Shown here: positions 9,766 to 19,473 of the stretch, one piece after another
Position numbering within the stretch: position 1 is the stretch's first letter
Layout: every line of letters begins with the position of its first letter
NCBI GenBank assembly: GCA_016931715.1
Contig: JAFGEF010000030.1
Location: 18,041-82,040 of the forward strand
Source of the DNA: Sedimentisphaerales bacterium
GTDB lineage: Bacteria; Planctomycetota; Phycisphaerae; Sedimentisphaerales; Anaerobacaceae
Direction: 5' to 3'
Length of the DNA stretch: 64,000 nt
Program-made: the position numbers and the translations under genes
Notes under the pieces: generated by a model
Seen by the model: the letters and a program-made list of their open reading frames with translations, nothing else
Databases searched by the model: none
What the model was told of the DNA's origin: nothing

Positions 9766-10779
9766 TCATTTATTCAATTCTTTACACTTTTTTGGAAATG
9801 AAATCCAACCGGGCTTCGATGATTCCCAGAATATACGAAATGATTCTATATTATATGCAATATCACCAATAGCTTCGAGTCTCGCAGCATACCCTCTGTT
9901 TGCGTTTAAATAATTAATAGGATTGCAATATCGGAGGAGAGCAAAAATTAGAGCAAACAAACGATGGCCACACCATAATAATCTTGAACGCTTCAATAAT
10001 AAGTCTCGAGGCAAACCATATATACGCACACTTCCCCGTCCCTCGCTTATTATACGTTTTTTTATTCCTAAAGGTGACAATAACTCACGCTGAATTCGAT
10101 GACCAACAACCGGGTATGGGGAATAAACAAACTTATAACCTTCCTTTCTCAACATGTGCAGAAAAGAACCTTCATCTCCCATCACATTTATTTTTGCATT
10201 TGGCCCGATGGAACCATCGAAACGATAACCTTTATCAAATACTTTTTTTCGAATCCACATATTTGGGCCGCAAGGTGCACAGTTAGAAGGATAAATACAC
10301 TCTTCTTTACTGAATTGTCCATGACCTGCCAGGTTCCATCGTTCTCCATTTGGGCCTGCGCCCCACCATTTGGGAGGTTGACCATAAGGCCAGAGCGAGT
10401 TTATTGCCCCTCCAAATATGTCATATTGAGACCATCTTTCAGTTGCCCCGACAATTTGTTTAAGCCAATCCGGCTTAGGGGTTACATCATCATCGGTAAA
10501 TACAACAATCTGGCCAAGTTCAACTTCATTGATGGCCTTGTTTAACGCATTGTTTTTACCAGGCATGGGCTCATACAAATACCTGATCGGTAATCTTTCA
10601 CCAAAATCTTCTACTACCTGCTGTGTGCAATTACGCAAACCATTTTCTATTACAAAGAAATTAACCTTCAACTCGCTAATATCAACCCTGCACATTGCAT
10701 CAAGTGTCTGTTGCAAATCCTTAGCACGATTATACGTAGGTATCAAAATAGTAAGAGACGGATTATTCGTATCATCCAT
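9766..10779 (-). CDS. GT2 glycosyltransferase
   Basis: A 337-residue GT-A fold glycosyltransferase, family GT2. LTILIPTYNRAKDLQQTL at residue 9 is the nucleotide-binding first strand, and TDDDVTPKPDW near residue 93 contains the metal/UDP-binding DxD. A short hydrophobic segment near residue 275 (LLWCGHRLFALIFALLRY) may touch the membrane. The ATG at 10779 has an AGAGG site at a suitable distance. It likely adds a sugar at the cytoplasmic face; inverting chemistry is the family norm. Confidence 0.88.
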   Translation of the reverse strand: MDDTNNPSLTILIPTYNRAKDLQQTLDAMCRVDISELKVNFFVIENGLRNCTQQVVEDFGERLPIRYLYEPMPGKNNALNKAINEVELGQIVVFTDDDVTPKPDWLKQIVGATERWSQYDIFGGAINSLWPYGQPPKWWGAGPNGERWNLAGHGQFSKEECIYPSNCAPCGPNMWIRKKVFDKGYRFDGSIGPNAKINVMGDEGSFLHMLRKEGYKFVYSPYPVVGHRIQRELLSPLGIKKRIISEGRGSVRIYGLPRDLLLKRSRLLWCGHRLFALIFALLRYCNPINYLNANRGYAARLEAIGDIAYNIESFRIFWESSKPGWISFPKKCKELNK

Positions 10780-10792
10780 TAGGAAACCTCTG

Positions 10793-12010
10793 TTAATTTA
10801 TTTCGGTTTCATTAAGTGACAAAAGCTCATAAATCTCTCTTCTGACATTAAACCTGGCTTGTCCCTTACAGGAAACAAGCTCTCCTGCAAATTCCTTATG
10901 TCCTGTCCCGATTTCAAATGAAAATGCCGCACCCAGAACTTCCCGGAGTTTGTCAGGACTCTGAAGACGAGCTGCTATACTTTCCATCTTATACATAGCA
11001 GCATTATTACTGCCAATATTAACCGGTATGGGAATAGACACTATAGGCCTTAATAACGGGACAAAATATAGTGACATAGAAGTATAATCGGTAACTAATA
11101 TATCGGCAACCGCCATGAATCGCACCCAGTCGTCGGTGGGTTGAACAATGGTTGCCCCCCAGCTCATCTGCTGCTGAATAACATCCATCCATTGTCTATC
11201 TCTATCATAATTGTTCGGATGAGCAGATATGATAAAATGATAAACATCCGCAAGACGCAAACATTCTTCATACAGCTGCTTTCCTATCGTATGAAGCAGA
11301 GAATTCGGTCCCCATGAAGATACGACAAGAACAACTTTCTTTCCTTCCGGTATATTTAGTTCTTTTTTTATTTGATTTTGCTTTCGGCAGGCTTCAATAA
11401 GATTGTCGAAACGAATGTCTCCGACACAATCTATTCGATCTCGATACTCAGGAGATACGGTTTCTACATATATTTTCTCCCTATCGCTCGAAACAAATAT
11501 TTTATCAAATGCAGGTGTTTGATCATCTTTAAAAAGCCATTCTCCCCAGTAAACGTCTTTTCCATTTCGTGATAATTTGCCGGCCTGAAGCCCATGCTGT
11601 ATTTTAAGTTTCGCAGACATTTCGGAAAACGATTTCCAGGCAGTTGTACAATCTGCAAAAACTATCAAATCCCATGGCCATATCATCGCCGCCCAATAGT
11701 GAATGCATCTGATTCCATTGCCGAATGAAGCAGTTGTATGAACTATTACCTTTGGATCAATCTCATTGTCAAAAGCAACTCTCAGGCACAGCCTGTCATC
11801 GTCCTTCAAACATTGCCACACTTCTTTCAGGTATGAAATCATAAGCCGGCTTTCGGCGACGAAAAGAATGTCCCTGCGACGTGAGCCGATACCAAGCTGT
11901 TTCGCTATTCCGCATAACCACCGGCCCAACACTAAAATAAAGTGCCTTGTATTGATAACTGAAGATCCGGTCATGTTGATATTTTGTTGTTTTATTTTTT
12001 GGCTATTCAA
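10793..12010 (-). CDS. CDP-glycerol glycerophosphotransferase-like (TagF/Glyphos_transf family) protein
   Basis: A 405-residue GT-B protein resembling the glyphos_transf family (TagF, TagB, bacterial polysialyltransferase-like). Visible signatures are HGLQAGK near residue 155, a strand-loop VLVVSSWGP, SAHPNNYD, and ADILVTDYTSMSLYF near residue 300, the family's DY(S/T)S loop. In Gram-positives these enzymes add polyol phosphates; in a planctomycete polysaccharide locus the product may carry a phosphodiester-linked polyol or a sugar phosphate, which is inference. A TTG start at 12010 is kept because AAGGA lies about 10 nt upstream; the ATG at 11974 is the alternative. Confidence 0.78.
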   Translation of the reverse strand: MNSQKIKQQNINMTGSSVINTRHFILVLGRWLCGIAKQLGIGSRRRDILFVAESRLMISYLKEVWQCLKDDDRLCLRVAFDNEIDPKVIVHTTASFGNGIRCIHYWAAMIWPWDLIVFADCTTAWKSFSEMSAKLKIQHGLQAGKLSRNGKDVYWGEWLFKDDQTPAFDKIFVSSDREKIYVETVSPEYRDRIDCVGDIRFDNLIEACRKQNQIKKELNIPEGKKVVLVVSSWGPNSLLHTIGKQLYEECLRLADVYHFIISAHPNNYDRDRQWMDVIQQQMSWGATIVQPTDDWVRFMAVADILVTDYTSMSLYFVPLLRPIVSIPIPVNIGSNNAAMYKMESIAARLQSPDKLREVLGAAFSFEIGTGHKEFAGELVSCKGQARFNVRREIYELLSLNETEIN

Positions 12011-12038
12011 TATGTATGATCCTTATGGTAATCTTTTC

Positions 12039-13289
12039 TTAATTGTTTTTCGTTATAATTTTTTTCAACAACTGCCGGTATAATTCTATAAGCTGTTCAT
12101 TGAGCTTATCACTGTCATATTCAGATTCAATGCGAGCACGACCCGCACGAGCTATCCCGGCCCAGATTTGAGGATGCTCAATTAAATAAATTATTTTCTC
12201 CACTAAAGCTTCAACATCTTTTTGCGGAACAAGGAATCCTGTTACGCCGTCTTCAACAATTTCAGGGATACCACCCGTTTTAGTTGCAATCACAGGCAAA
12301 CCTGAAGCCATTGCTTCTTTCAATATATTTGGTATTCCTTCTTCTTCGTTATTTGCAGCTCTGATACTGGGATGAATTAGTATATGAGCCTTTTGCAGAA
12401 ACTGCAAAACGTTCGACCTAATCAGGGAACCGTGAAGCTGAACAATCCTGTCAATTCCCAGACTTTCAATCTGTTCCTGATAATTATGTTTCAGCGGGCC
12501 GTCTCCAATCACATCTAACTGAATATTAAAACCGCTTCTGTGCAGACGGCTGACAGCATCGAGCAAATAATTAATCCCTTTGTATTCCACAAACCTGGCT
12601 GCACATAAAAGCCGGACTGGACCGGTTAATGGCAACTCCCTGGTAGAAAACGGAAACTCATCCAGACATATCCCTGAATGATGAACCGAAACTTTGTCTT
12701 CCGGAGCTCCATGCTCCAATAAAAGCTGCTTAATAGCCTCGCTAACTGTTAGAAATTTATCTGCATTTTGGAACAAATCATCATAATATTTGGGCCAGGT
12801 ACGCAAATATATATATGCATCATGCCCTCTAAAAAAAACCACTAAAGGTCCTGACAATACACCTGTTTTTTTCAATCTGACAAGATTAGGATCCACGGCA
12901 ACGTCACCGAACTGAGCATGTGTTATGTCAAAGGTTCCATATTTGTCATAATACCTTGCCAACGTGCACTCAAGAGGCCATAAGAAGATTTTCATTGAAT
13001 TCAGACTTTTACAGTAATTCAGCAAGCGAGGATTCCGAATGCAAATACCGGGAAACAATAATAATTGCTTAAGCCGGCACAACCATTTGTTCTTTATTTC
13101 TTTAGGCAAAAACACAGTTTTTTCAAAGAGATGATATTTTTCCACCTCCGGATGCATAACTTCCATATCGCCTCGCTTAACCGCAAATATTCTAACATCA
13201 TGACCTTTATCAATCAGGCCGGTAATCTGATTCAAGGTAAAGGTTTCCGAAATCGATGGAAATATTTTCAAAATAAAAGCTATTTTCAT
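12039..13289 (-). CDS. GT4 glycosyltransferase, WcaL/AmsK-like
   Basis: A 416-residue GT4 enzyme. The N-terminus KIFPSISETFTLNQI matches the FPxxSETF signature of colanic-acid/amylovoran-type WcaL and AmsK transferases. The C-terminal half has EEEGIPNILKEAMASGLPVIA (E-x7-E) and GFLVPQKDVEAL. The ATG at 13289 overlaps the upstream TGA (ATGA). It probably extends a side chain of the repeat unit; the linkage is unknown. Confidence 0.88.
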   Translation of the reverse strand: MKIAFILKIFPSISETFTLNQITGLIDKGHDVRIFAVKRGDMEVMHPEVEKYHLFEKTVFLPKEIKNKWLCRLKQLLLFPGICIRNPRLLNYCKSLNSMKIFLWPLECTLARYYDKYGTFDITHAQFGDVAVDPNLVRLKKTGVLSGPLVVFFRGHDAYIYLRTWPKYYDDLFQNADKFLTVSEAIKQLLLEHGAPEDKVSVHHSGICLDEFPFSTRELPLTGPVRLLCAARFVEYKGINYLLDAVSRLHRSGFNIQLDVIGDGPLKHNYQEQIESLGIDRIVQLHGSLIRSNVLQFLQKAHILIHPSIRAANNEEEGIPNILKEAMASGLPVIATKTGGIPEIVEDGVTGFLVPQKDVEALVEKIIYLIEHPQIWAGIARAGRARIESEYDSDKLNEQLIELYRQLLKKIITKNN

Positions 13290-14476
13290 ACGTTGTTACT
13301 AATAATGCTGTCGAGAATATACTTAACTTTATCGGAAATGATATCCCAGGAGTAAAAGTTCTTCACTAAATCATAGCCATTTTCAGAAAGCTGACGGCGC
13401 ATTTCAACGCTTCCCATAAGTCTGACACAGGCATCAGAAAATTGCCGGTTTTCATCTGCAATTATAATATGCTTTCCATCTTCAATCTCAAGCCCCTCGG
13501 CTCCTATAGTTGTCGATACCACAGGTGTTTTACATGCAAGAGACTCAAGAATCTTTAAACGGGTACCTCCTGCGATTCTCAAAGGAACAACAGATAAAGC
13601 AGCCTCTTTCAGATAAGGAGAAACATCATCAACTCTTCCGATAATCTGCACTGTTTTACCATCAGCAATATCTCTTATTGCTTTTGATGGATTCTTCCCG
13701 ACAACCACAAGATGTGCTTCCGGAATCTGAGATTGCACTCGCGGCAGGATATTTTTTACAAAGTAACAAACAGCATCTTCGTTGGGATAATAATTCATTG
13801 TTCCGATATAAAGCATTCGTCCCGGAATCCCGGGATTGAATACACTATTCGCATCAACAGTGGCTCCATTCGGTATAACAAAAATATTACCTGTATTTCC
13901 AAGATATTTCTTGTCTTTACTGCTGCAGACAACAACGCCTGAGTATCTATTAATAGCATCCATTTCTGAAATACGCCACGCTCTGGCGGAAATCCATAAG
14001 CGAACCTTTTTCCAAAGACTTTTATTTAACGATTCTATTTCTCGCGTTATTTTAAGGTGTTCGATATCATCCAGGTCCAGCACAACATTTTTGTTACCAC
14101 TTTGCGATATTCTTAGTGCGTTACTTAGTCTGGCAATCCAAATTAAATCATAATCTTTTTTTAAGACATCAAGCATATCTGCATTCAGCTTGTTTTTATC
14201 AGGTCGTCTCTCATCCAGTGGCCAGCCTCGAAGTTCACGATAAACCTGAATAAGCCGCTGTAATGAGTTCTTTCTGACATTATCCGCAGCAGGATTACGA
14301 TGAAAAACATATACATTACGACAAAGAGACTGAATCTCCCTGCTAATCTCTGCCGGTTCACGAGAATATACCAACAAATCAACATCACTATAACCGGCAA
14401 GAGAGCGCAGGATATGATATTGACGAATATGAATTCCACTTTCCAAAGGCCAGGGATATCCGCCAACAACATACAA
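13286..14476 (-). CDS. GT4 glycosyltransferase (start uncertain)
   Basis: A GT4-family protein of about 396 residues. It has YVVGGYPWPLESG at the N-terminus, LLYIGTMNYYPNEDAV style linker (RMLYIGTM), and a C-terminal VPLRIAGGTRLKILESLACKTPVVS with the donor-binding Glu region. No ATG fits the expected beginning: the frame stays open upstream to about 14600 without an ATG, and the TTG at 14476 gives the family-like start (Val-Leu-Tyr-Val-Val-Gly). No convincing Shine-Dalgarno is seen. The 152-nt gap to the upstream GT2 gene is longer than most gaps here, so a decayed or misassembled 5' end is possible. Confidence 0.8.
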   Translation of the reverse strand: MYVVGGYPWPLESGIHIRQYHILRSLAGYSDVDLLVYSREPAEISREIQSLCRNVYVFHRNPAADNVRKNSLQRLIQVYRELRGWPLDERRPDKNKLNADMLDVLKKDYDLIWIARLSNALRISQSGNKNVVLDLDDIEHLKITREIESLNKSLWKKVRLWISARAWRISEMDAINRYSGVVVCSSKDKKYLGNTGNIFVIPNGATVDANSVFNPGIPGRMLYIGTMNYYPNEDAVCYFVKNILPRVQSQIPEAHLVVVGKNPSKAIRDIADGKTVQIIGRVDDVSPYLKEAALSVVPLRIAGGTRLKILESLACKTPVVSTTIGAEGLEIEDGKHIIIADENRQFSDACVRLMGSVEMRRQLSENGYDLVKNFYSWDIISDKVKYILDSIISNNV

Positions 14477-14628
14477 GACTTTTGGCCTGCGGCTGACATG
14501 CGACAGGCTGTTATTTTTATTACTTTTCGATTCAGTTCTTTTAATTTTACACCACCTGTATATTTGCTTACAGCATTTGACCTCAGTCGAAGGATGGGTG
14601 TATTAATCAACTAACTATCAATGCCCTG

Positions 14629-15549
14629 CTAGCAGTTAATATTCTTTTTCTTTGCGGCAATTTCAAGTAAAATCCGAATGTAGTCATGCCGATGAACAGG
14701 ATATAATCCACAGGCTTTAAACAATAAAACAAGAGATTTTCCGATGTTCCTTTTTTGGGCATAGTAATGGCTTTCCTTGAGCATCTGATTGGACAAGGCT
14801 TTTCGATAATCCAGCCTGTGCACACGTAAATGATTGTTTCGATATCTGTCATAAGCAATCTTCAATATCTTGCGTTCTGCCAAAAAATTTTCTTGTCTAT
14901 TGCTTGTCATGGTTTCATGCCGCATATCCCTTCTCATTTTCACAAGCGGATGATTAATCTCGATGACAGGATAGTCATGTAAAAGTCTTAATTTGTGTTC
15001 ATAATCACAGCAAAAAGATAATTCAGAGTTGTATAATTTGTTGTTTGTAATATGCCTCCTTCGCATCATCACAGTCGGATTTGGAATAAAATCACCTTCG
15101 ATATACAACTTATAAAATGTCTCATCTTTTGAGAATTGGCATCCGGTGCCTCCCCACCGTCCAATTATTTCTCCTGCGATATTAATAAATAAAACCGGTG
15201 AGTAAACCATTTCTACATCCGGATTATTGATTAAAACCTCGCTCTCCTCCTCTAAACGTGAAGAAAATGAAACATCATCTGAATCCTGCATTGCGATAAA
15301 TTCACATTGTGCAAGCTCCACAGCTTTATTACAGGTTTGCGCATATCCCTGATGACATTGAAACTTATAATACCGAATACGGGAATCAGTCAGATAAGAT
15401 TTTATGATATCCTCCGTGTTGTCAGTTGAGCCGTCATTAACAATCACAAACTCAAAATCCTTCAAGGTTTGGCCTAATATCGACTCTATGCTGTCAGCTA
15501 TGAATCTCTGACAATTGTAAACAGGCATAATAACACTTATTATACTCAT
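14629..15549 (-). CDS. GT2 glycosyltransferase
   Basis: A 306-residue GT2 enzyme. SVIMPVYNCQRFI at residue 5, FVIVNDGSTDNTE near residue 34 and MQDSDDVSF near residue 91 (DxD equivalent) are the classical GT-A motifs, and the C-terminal half is short and basic. The ATG at 15549 is the first residue of the typical core, so no N-terminal extension is missing. It is likely the inverting transferase for an early or middle sugar of the repeat. The gene sits 59 nt from the flippase gene. Confidence 0.9.
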   Translation of the reverse strand: MSIISVIMPVYNCQRFIADSIESILGQTLKDFEFVIVNDGSTDNTEDIIKSYLTDSRIRYYKFQCHQGYAQTCNKAVELAQCEFIAMQDSDDVSFSSRLEEESEVLINNPDVEMVYSPVLFINIAGEIIGRWGGTGCQFSKDETFYKLYIEGDFIPNPTVMMRRRHITNNKLYNSELSFCCDYEHKLRLLHDYPVIEINHPLVKMRRDMRHETMTSNRQENFLAERKILKIAYDRYRNNHLRVHRLDYRKALSNQMLKESHYYAQKRNIGKSLVLLFKACGLYPVHRHDYIRILLEIAAKKKNINC

Positions 15550-15608
15550 TCAATCACTTTATATACTATATATCTATAAAAGATAATTTGTTTCAATTTG
15601 ATTGAAAT

Positions 15609-17180
15609 TTATTCTGAAGTCGTTTCTACGACTGTTTTTACTCGTAAAACAGCTATCGAATTTATCATCGAGCGAACAAGCTGCCGGCTGGCAGAATTAG
15701 CCATAACAAAGCATACATATATAATCGTAAATGCTGTGCTGCAAAGTATAAAGCGAACAAAGACATTTGCTTCAGATAAAAATCCGCCGAGCAGCAATAC
15801 CCCGATTCCTGCGAGCAGAGAACCCGCCGCTGGAATCAGAACTGCATGTATAATGTCATATAATCGCACAGGAGACTTGTTTGCTGCCAGGTAGAAAGCA
15901 AGTATTGTTGTTGCTATTTTGGTTAAGCTGTAAGCAGCAGCAACACCATTTATACCCCAATGCACACCAATCAGAAATCCAGCGATATGAATCGGAGTGC
16001 TGATTAAATTTACCCGAAATTGAGTACCTGCTCTGCCAAGCGAAATAAAGAGCCAGCCGGGTGCAAAACCAACGGCAGAGAAAAATGCTGCCGGTGCAAG
16101 ATATTTAAATGTTGTACTTACAGAAGTCCATTGACTGCCAAGCAGAATATAGACGATTTCATCTGCAGAAACGAAAAGAAATGATACAAGCGGCAGCATC
16201 ATTAGAACTATAGCTGAGAATGTTTGAAGGTAAAATCTGCTGTATTGCTTGGGTTCTGCCTGCAGTCTGCTTAAAGCAGGAATCATAATGGTGTATATCG
16301 GATCGGTTAACTGATTCATCGGCAGTGTCAGCAAGCCGTAAGCCTTGGAGTAAAAACCCAAAGCATCAGAACCTAACGCAGAACCGATAATTGCATTATC
16401 TGAGTTTGCAGTCAAATAACCTAAAATCCTGGAACCTGTCAGGCTGCCGCCGAAGGCAAGCATAGACCGGACTCCGCAATTCATGGTTGGCCGGCCCGGG
16501 CGCCATGGACTTTGCCACCATACAAGGATTACGTTAATTATTCCCCGTACAGCAGTCATTATTACGAGCGACCAGTATCTCAATCCGAAATAAGCAGATA
16601 TTGAAGCGGCTGTAATTCCCCCTGCTATAGCCGCGATTTCTATAACAGCCAAAGTACTGAACCGCATTTGTCTTCGCATCAAGGCCGTATGCTGAGCAAT
16701 AAGTCCGCCGAAAATAAACATGCTGCCGATCGCGATAGTAATCAATACCAGACGCGGCTCGCCATAGAACCGTGCAACAAATGGAGAAATCGCAGCGGCA
16801 ATAATCATAAGCAGGATGCTCATGGCTACGTTTATCCAGAACATGAATGAGACCTGCTGATGAGTAATGTCCTTTTTCTGAATAGTAGCCATCGAAAGGC
16901 CGAGGTCTTTGAAGAGATTAACAAACTCGGTAAAGACCGAGACCATTGCAATCAGACCAAAATCGGCAGGAATGAGCAAGCGAGCCAGGATTGCAGTAGA
17001 AACAGTGTGCAAAACAAACTTGACGCCTTGAGCAGCAATTGTCACTGCACCCCCCCGAATGGAGTGACCTTTGATGTCAGCCTTCAAATGTGATGTATCA
17101 AAGAAATCAACGGGTTTAGAACCGTTCAAATCAACAGAAGGAATCTGTTTTTGCATGTTGGGGGGTGATTGTAAAGACAT
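15609..17180 (-). CDS. Wzx-like polysaccharide flippase (polysaccharide_synt family)
   Basis: A 523-residue polytopic membrane protein with about 12-14 hydrophobic segments, MOP/PST superfamily. The first helix region contains FVLHTVSTAILARLLIPADFGLIAM, in which the LARLL(x)P(x)DFG motif is characteristic of WzxC-type exporters. A second conserved region is NSDNAIIGSALGSDALGFYSKAYGL. It would flip the lipid-linked repeat unit to the periplasm for Wzy-type polymerisation. The ATG at 17180 is preferred to the TTG at 17204, giving a cytoplasmic N-tail of about 40 residues. It follows the beta-helix gene by 36 nt. Confidence 0.9.
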   Translation of the reverse strand: MSLQSPPNMQKQIPSVDLNGSKPVDFFDTSHLKADIKGHSIRGGAVTIAAQGVKFVLHTVSTAILARLLIPADFGLIAMVSVFTEFVNLFKDLGLSMATIQKKDITHQQVSFMFWINVAMSILLMIIAAAISPFVARFYGEPRLVLITIAIGSMFIFGGLIAQHTALMRRQMRFSTLAVIEIAAIAGGITAASISAYFGLRYWSLVIMTAVRGIINVILVWWQSPWRPGRPTMNCGVRSMLAFGGSLTGSRILGYLTANSDNAIIGSALGSDALGFYSKAYGLLTLPMNQLTDPIYTIMIPALSRLQAEPKQYSRFYLQTFSAIVLMMLPLVSFLFVSADEIVYILLGSQWTSVSTTFKYLAPAAFFSAVGFAPGWLFISLGRAGTQFRVNLISTPIHIAGFLIGVHWGINGVAAAYSLTKIATTILAFYLAANKSPVRLYDIIHAVLIPAAGSLLAGIGVLLLGGFLSEANVFVRFILCSTAFTIIYVCFVMANSASRQLVRSMINSIAVLRVKTVVETTSE

Positions 17181-17216
17181 CAATATTTTTTTTACTGAAA
17201 TCAAATCAATAACATT

Positions 17217-19214
17217 TTATTCGAAAGATTCCTTTTTATGAATCCAGCTATTACCACTCGAAACCGGATTATACAAATTATCATATCTGCTGAAGATTCT
17301 TCGCGATTTGATTTTACTGTATTTTAGATTTTCAGTATCCTTTTTATCTATATTCTGGGCATTTGGGTCGCTTGTTTCTTCGACCTGTGTGCTCATAGAA
17401 GGACTCACTTCGCCAGAATGAGATGTAATTTCGTTAGAAACTTCCGGCACAGAAGGCTGTTCTGCCGGAATATATGATTGCTCTTCCTGAACAGCTGGTT
17501 GTTCCGCCGGTATGATATCTGGCTGCTCTTGCTGCATATCAGTATCAGGTACAGAGGAAACATCAGGAGATGAGATTTCATCTGCAGGCACAGAAACATA
17601 AACTCTCTCACATCCCTCGATATCCAGGGCTAAATCTATTCCGTATAACTGCAGGAATCTGTCAAATACTGCCTGCGTTTTGCTCGATGTTTCCATGTTA
17701 TTGAACGGACTTTCAGATTTCAGATTAAAATCACCGTTAGCCGGATTTACAAACAACGGATCTGCATTTACACAATTATCGCCGTGTTCTGTGCCTGTAA
17801 CAAATGCCGTTAAACTGTTATATACAGAACCCCAGACAATATCTCCATTTCCATATAGAAGGTTATAATCCATATCGGAATTTTGATACGTTGTATAAGT
17901 ATTGCGGAAATAAACAGCCGATGTACAATTGGCAATAATATTATTGCATATGCTAAATTCTGAATTACTATAATCGTTGGCAAAACCATACCTGGCATTA
18001 TATATAGTATTAAAAGCCGCGACGGGTCTGCCAGTAGCCATATTAAATGAGTTTATCTGTATTCCGTCACCTTTTCCAGGTGTCAGGTTGCCCGAACCAT
18101 CATTGCTGTAACCATTGCAATTATAGATAATATTGCCTATGAAGTGATGCTCATCCCTGCCGCTGCTCATCTGCCCACTCATCTTTATCCCGTGATGATT
18201 ATCGTAAAGCAGATTGAACAGATACCATACCCTCTGGGCATCGTATTGACCGCCCGCTCCCGAGCCTAATGTTCCGTAATTCGTATCTATCTTGTGGCCA
18301 TGTGATATGTTCTGGGAAAATATTACATCTCTCGCGGTTTTCGTCCAGAAACCCGGCTGCTGGTTTTCATAAAATTCGTTTCTGCCGACATAAATATGAT
18401 GCGGCACTATTTCATTATCAGGAGCTACATTTTGCGGATATGCCAAAATCTGGATTCCATTGAACTGATTATGATAAGACTCGTTTTCAACTACCCAGAC
18501 ATAGCTTGATCTTGATTGAACGCTTATTCCTCCTTCATCATTATCATTCTGGTAGTCCGTCCAGTCTCCGCCGTCATGCACGGAGTTTTTATAAAATACT
18601 ATATTATTGAGGAAAGAACCATCAATGTAGCTGTAACAGCCCAATCGTGAACATTCACACTCTCTTACTGATATATGATTACCATTATACAGGCCGCCAT
18701 ATCTGCCATGAACAGTTATTGTGGAGAATTTGAAACCTTCTACAATCAGATATTCTGTATCGTTGGTATATCCAATGAGAGCAGTCATATTTAAAGCAGG
18801 AAATCCGACACCTCTTACAAATATCGGCATTGCGGCTGTTCCCTTGCCTGTAAGGTTGCAGTTGCCTGAACCATTTGCGTTTGCCGAATTATGCACTTCG
18901 ACAACACTTCCGGCTGGAAGGCCTTTTGGAATGGTCAATCGCGGCTTGGCAACTGAACCATAGGCATTACTCGAATCAGTTGCTCCGGCTGCTGTGCTGT
19001 CAACGTAATGTGTGAAATAACCACCGGATTCACTCGTGTTATAGGTCAACGCGGGATTTCGTGTCTCCGGAACATCGTACATCCGATATGTTTCGTTAAT
19101 TCCGAAAGACGGAGCAGGAATCCCGATTGGAGGCGGCCAGGCCTCATCACAAGTTGTTATGTTGATTGGTGCTAATGAAATAAAAAGTAACAGAGAAATT
19201 GCTAAATTTTTCAT
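17217..19214 (-). CDS. Secreted right-handed beta-helix protein with Pro/Glu/Gln-rich tail
   Basis: A 665-residue secreted protein. Residues 1-22 are a Sec signal peptide (MKNLAISLLLFISLAP, then a polar TTC). Residues about 100-510 are parallel beta-helix-like, with repeated short strands ending in Asn/Gly turns (VWVVENESYHNQFNGIQIL, VIFSQNISHGH, HFIGNIIYNCNGY), as in polysaccharide lyases and epimerases. Residues about 540-600 form a tail with repeated AEQP and EEQ units, and the last residues are basic. Such proteins in polysaccharide loci often cut or modify the polymer (family knowledge); no catalytic residues can be assigned here. There is no PEP-CTERM motif. Confidence 0.85.
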   Translation of the reverse strand: MKNLAISLLLFISLAPINITTCDEAWPPPIGIPAPSFGINETYRMYDVPETRNPALTYNTSESGGYFTHYVDSTAAGATDSSNAYGSVAKPRLTIPKGLPAGSVVEVHNSANANGSGNCNLTGKGTAAMPIFVRGVGFPALNMTALIGYTNDTEYLIVEGFKFSTITVHGRYGGLYNGNHISVRECECSRLGCYSYIDGSFLNNIVFYKNSVHDGGDWTDYQNDNDEGGISVQSRSSYVWVVENESYHNQFNGIQILAYPQNVAPDNEIVPHHIYVGRNEFYENQQPGFWTKTARDVIFSQNISHGHKIDTNYGTLGSGAGGQYDAQRVWYLFNLLYDNHHGIKMSGQMSSGRDEHHFIGNIIYNCNGYSNDGSGNLTPGKGDGIQINSFNMATGRPVAAFNTIYNARYGFANDYSNSEFSICNNIIANCTSAVYFRNTYTTYQNSDMDYNLLYGNGDIVWGSVYNSLTAFVTGTEHGDNCVNADPLFVNPANGDFNLKSESPFNNMETSSKTQAVFDRFLQLYGIDLALDIEGCERVYVSVPADEISSPDVSSVPDTDMQQEQPDIIPAEQPAVQEEQSYIPAEQPSVPEVSNEITSHSGEVSPSMSTQVEETSDPNAQNIDKKDTENLKYSKIKSRRIFSRYDNLYNPVSSGNSWIHKKESFE

Positions 19215-19337
19215 CTTTCGCCTTTTGTAAGCAAACTATAAACCAATGTTCACATAATATCACAAAAATAAAGGGCGAAAGCAGTATCCTGCTGCTTTAT
19301 TGCTGAGTAAAAAAGAATAAAACTTCTTTCTTGAATA

Positions 19338-19373
19338 AAAAAGTGAATATAAACCTCCCCTGAATCACTTTTT
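19338..19373. terminator. Candidate AT-rich hairpin between sulfotransferase and beta-helix genes
   Basis: A 9-bp inverted repeat (AAAAAGTGA with TCACTTTTT) encloses a short C-rich loop and is flanked by A and T runs on either side, so it could end transcripts on either strand. The surrounding 259-nt gap (19215-19473) is the largest break in this part of the operon. It also contains CTTTCGCC near 19216 and GGGCGAAAG near 19272 as a wider inverted pair. It may be an attenuator before the secreted protein gene. No gene is seen in the gap. Confidence 0.35.
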
Positions 19374-19473
19374 CCAATACCCCATATTCTATCGCTACCT
19401 ATACTTTAATAAATCTATTATGTAAATACAAAAAAGGCAGCCAAAAAAATTGCAAAAAAAAGAAATAATCTAT

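Noticed and set aside
10099..10545. 148-residue plus-strand frame opposite the GT2 gene
   Set aside because: Antisense to strong GT2 motifs, with no family signature of its own.
14477..14628. Frameshifted 5' end of the GT4 gene at 13286
   Set aside because: The alternative frame contains an ATG but gives no GT4-like sequence; the TTG start is kept, with the doubt recorded.
19215..19473. Possible PEP-CTERM/exosortase system because of the exopolysaccharide context
   Set aside because: No exosortase or C-terminal PEP motif is present in any protein of the window.
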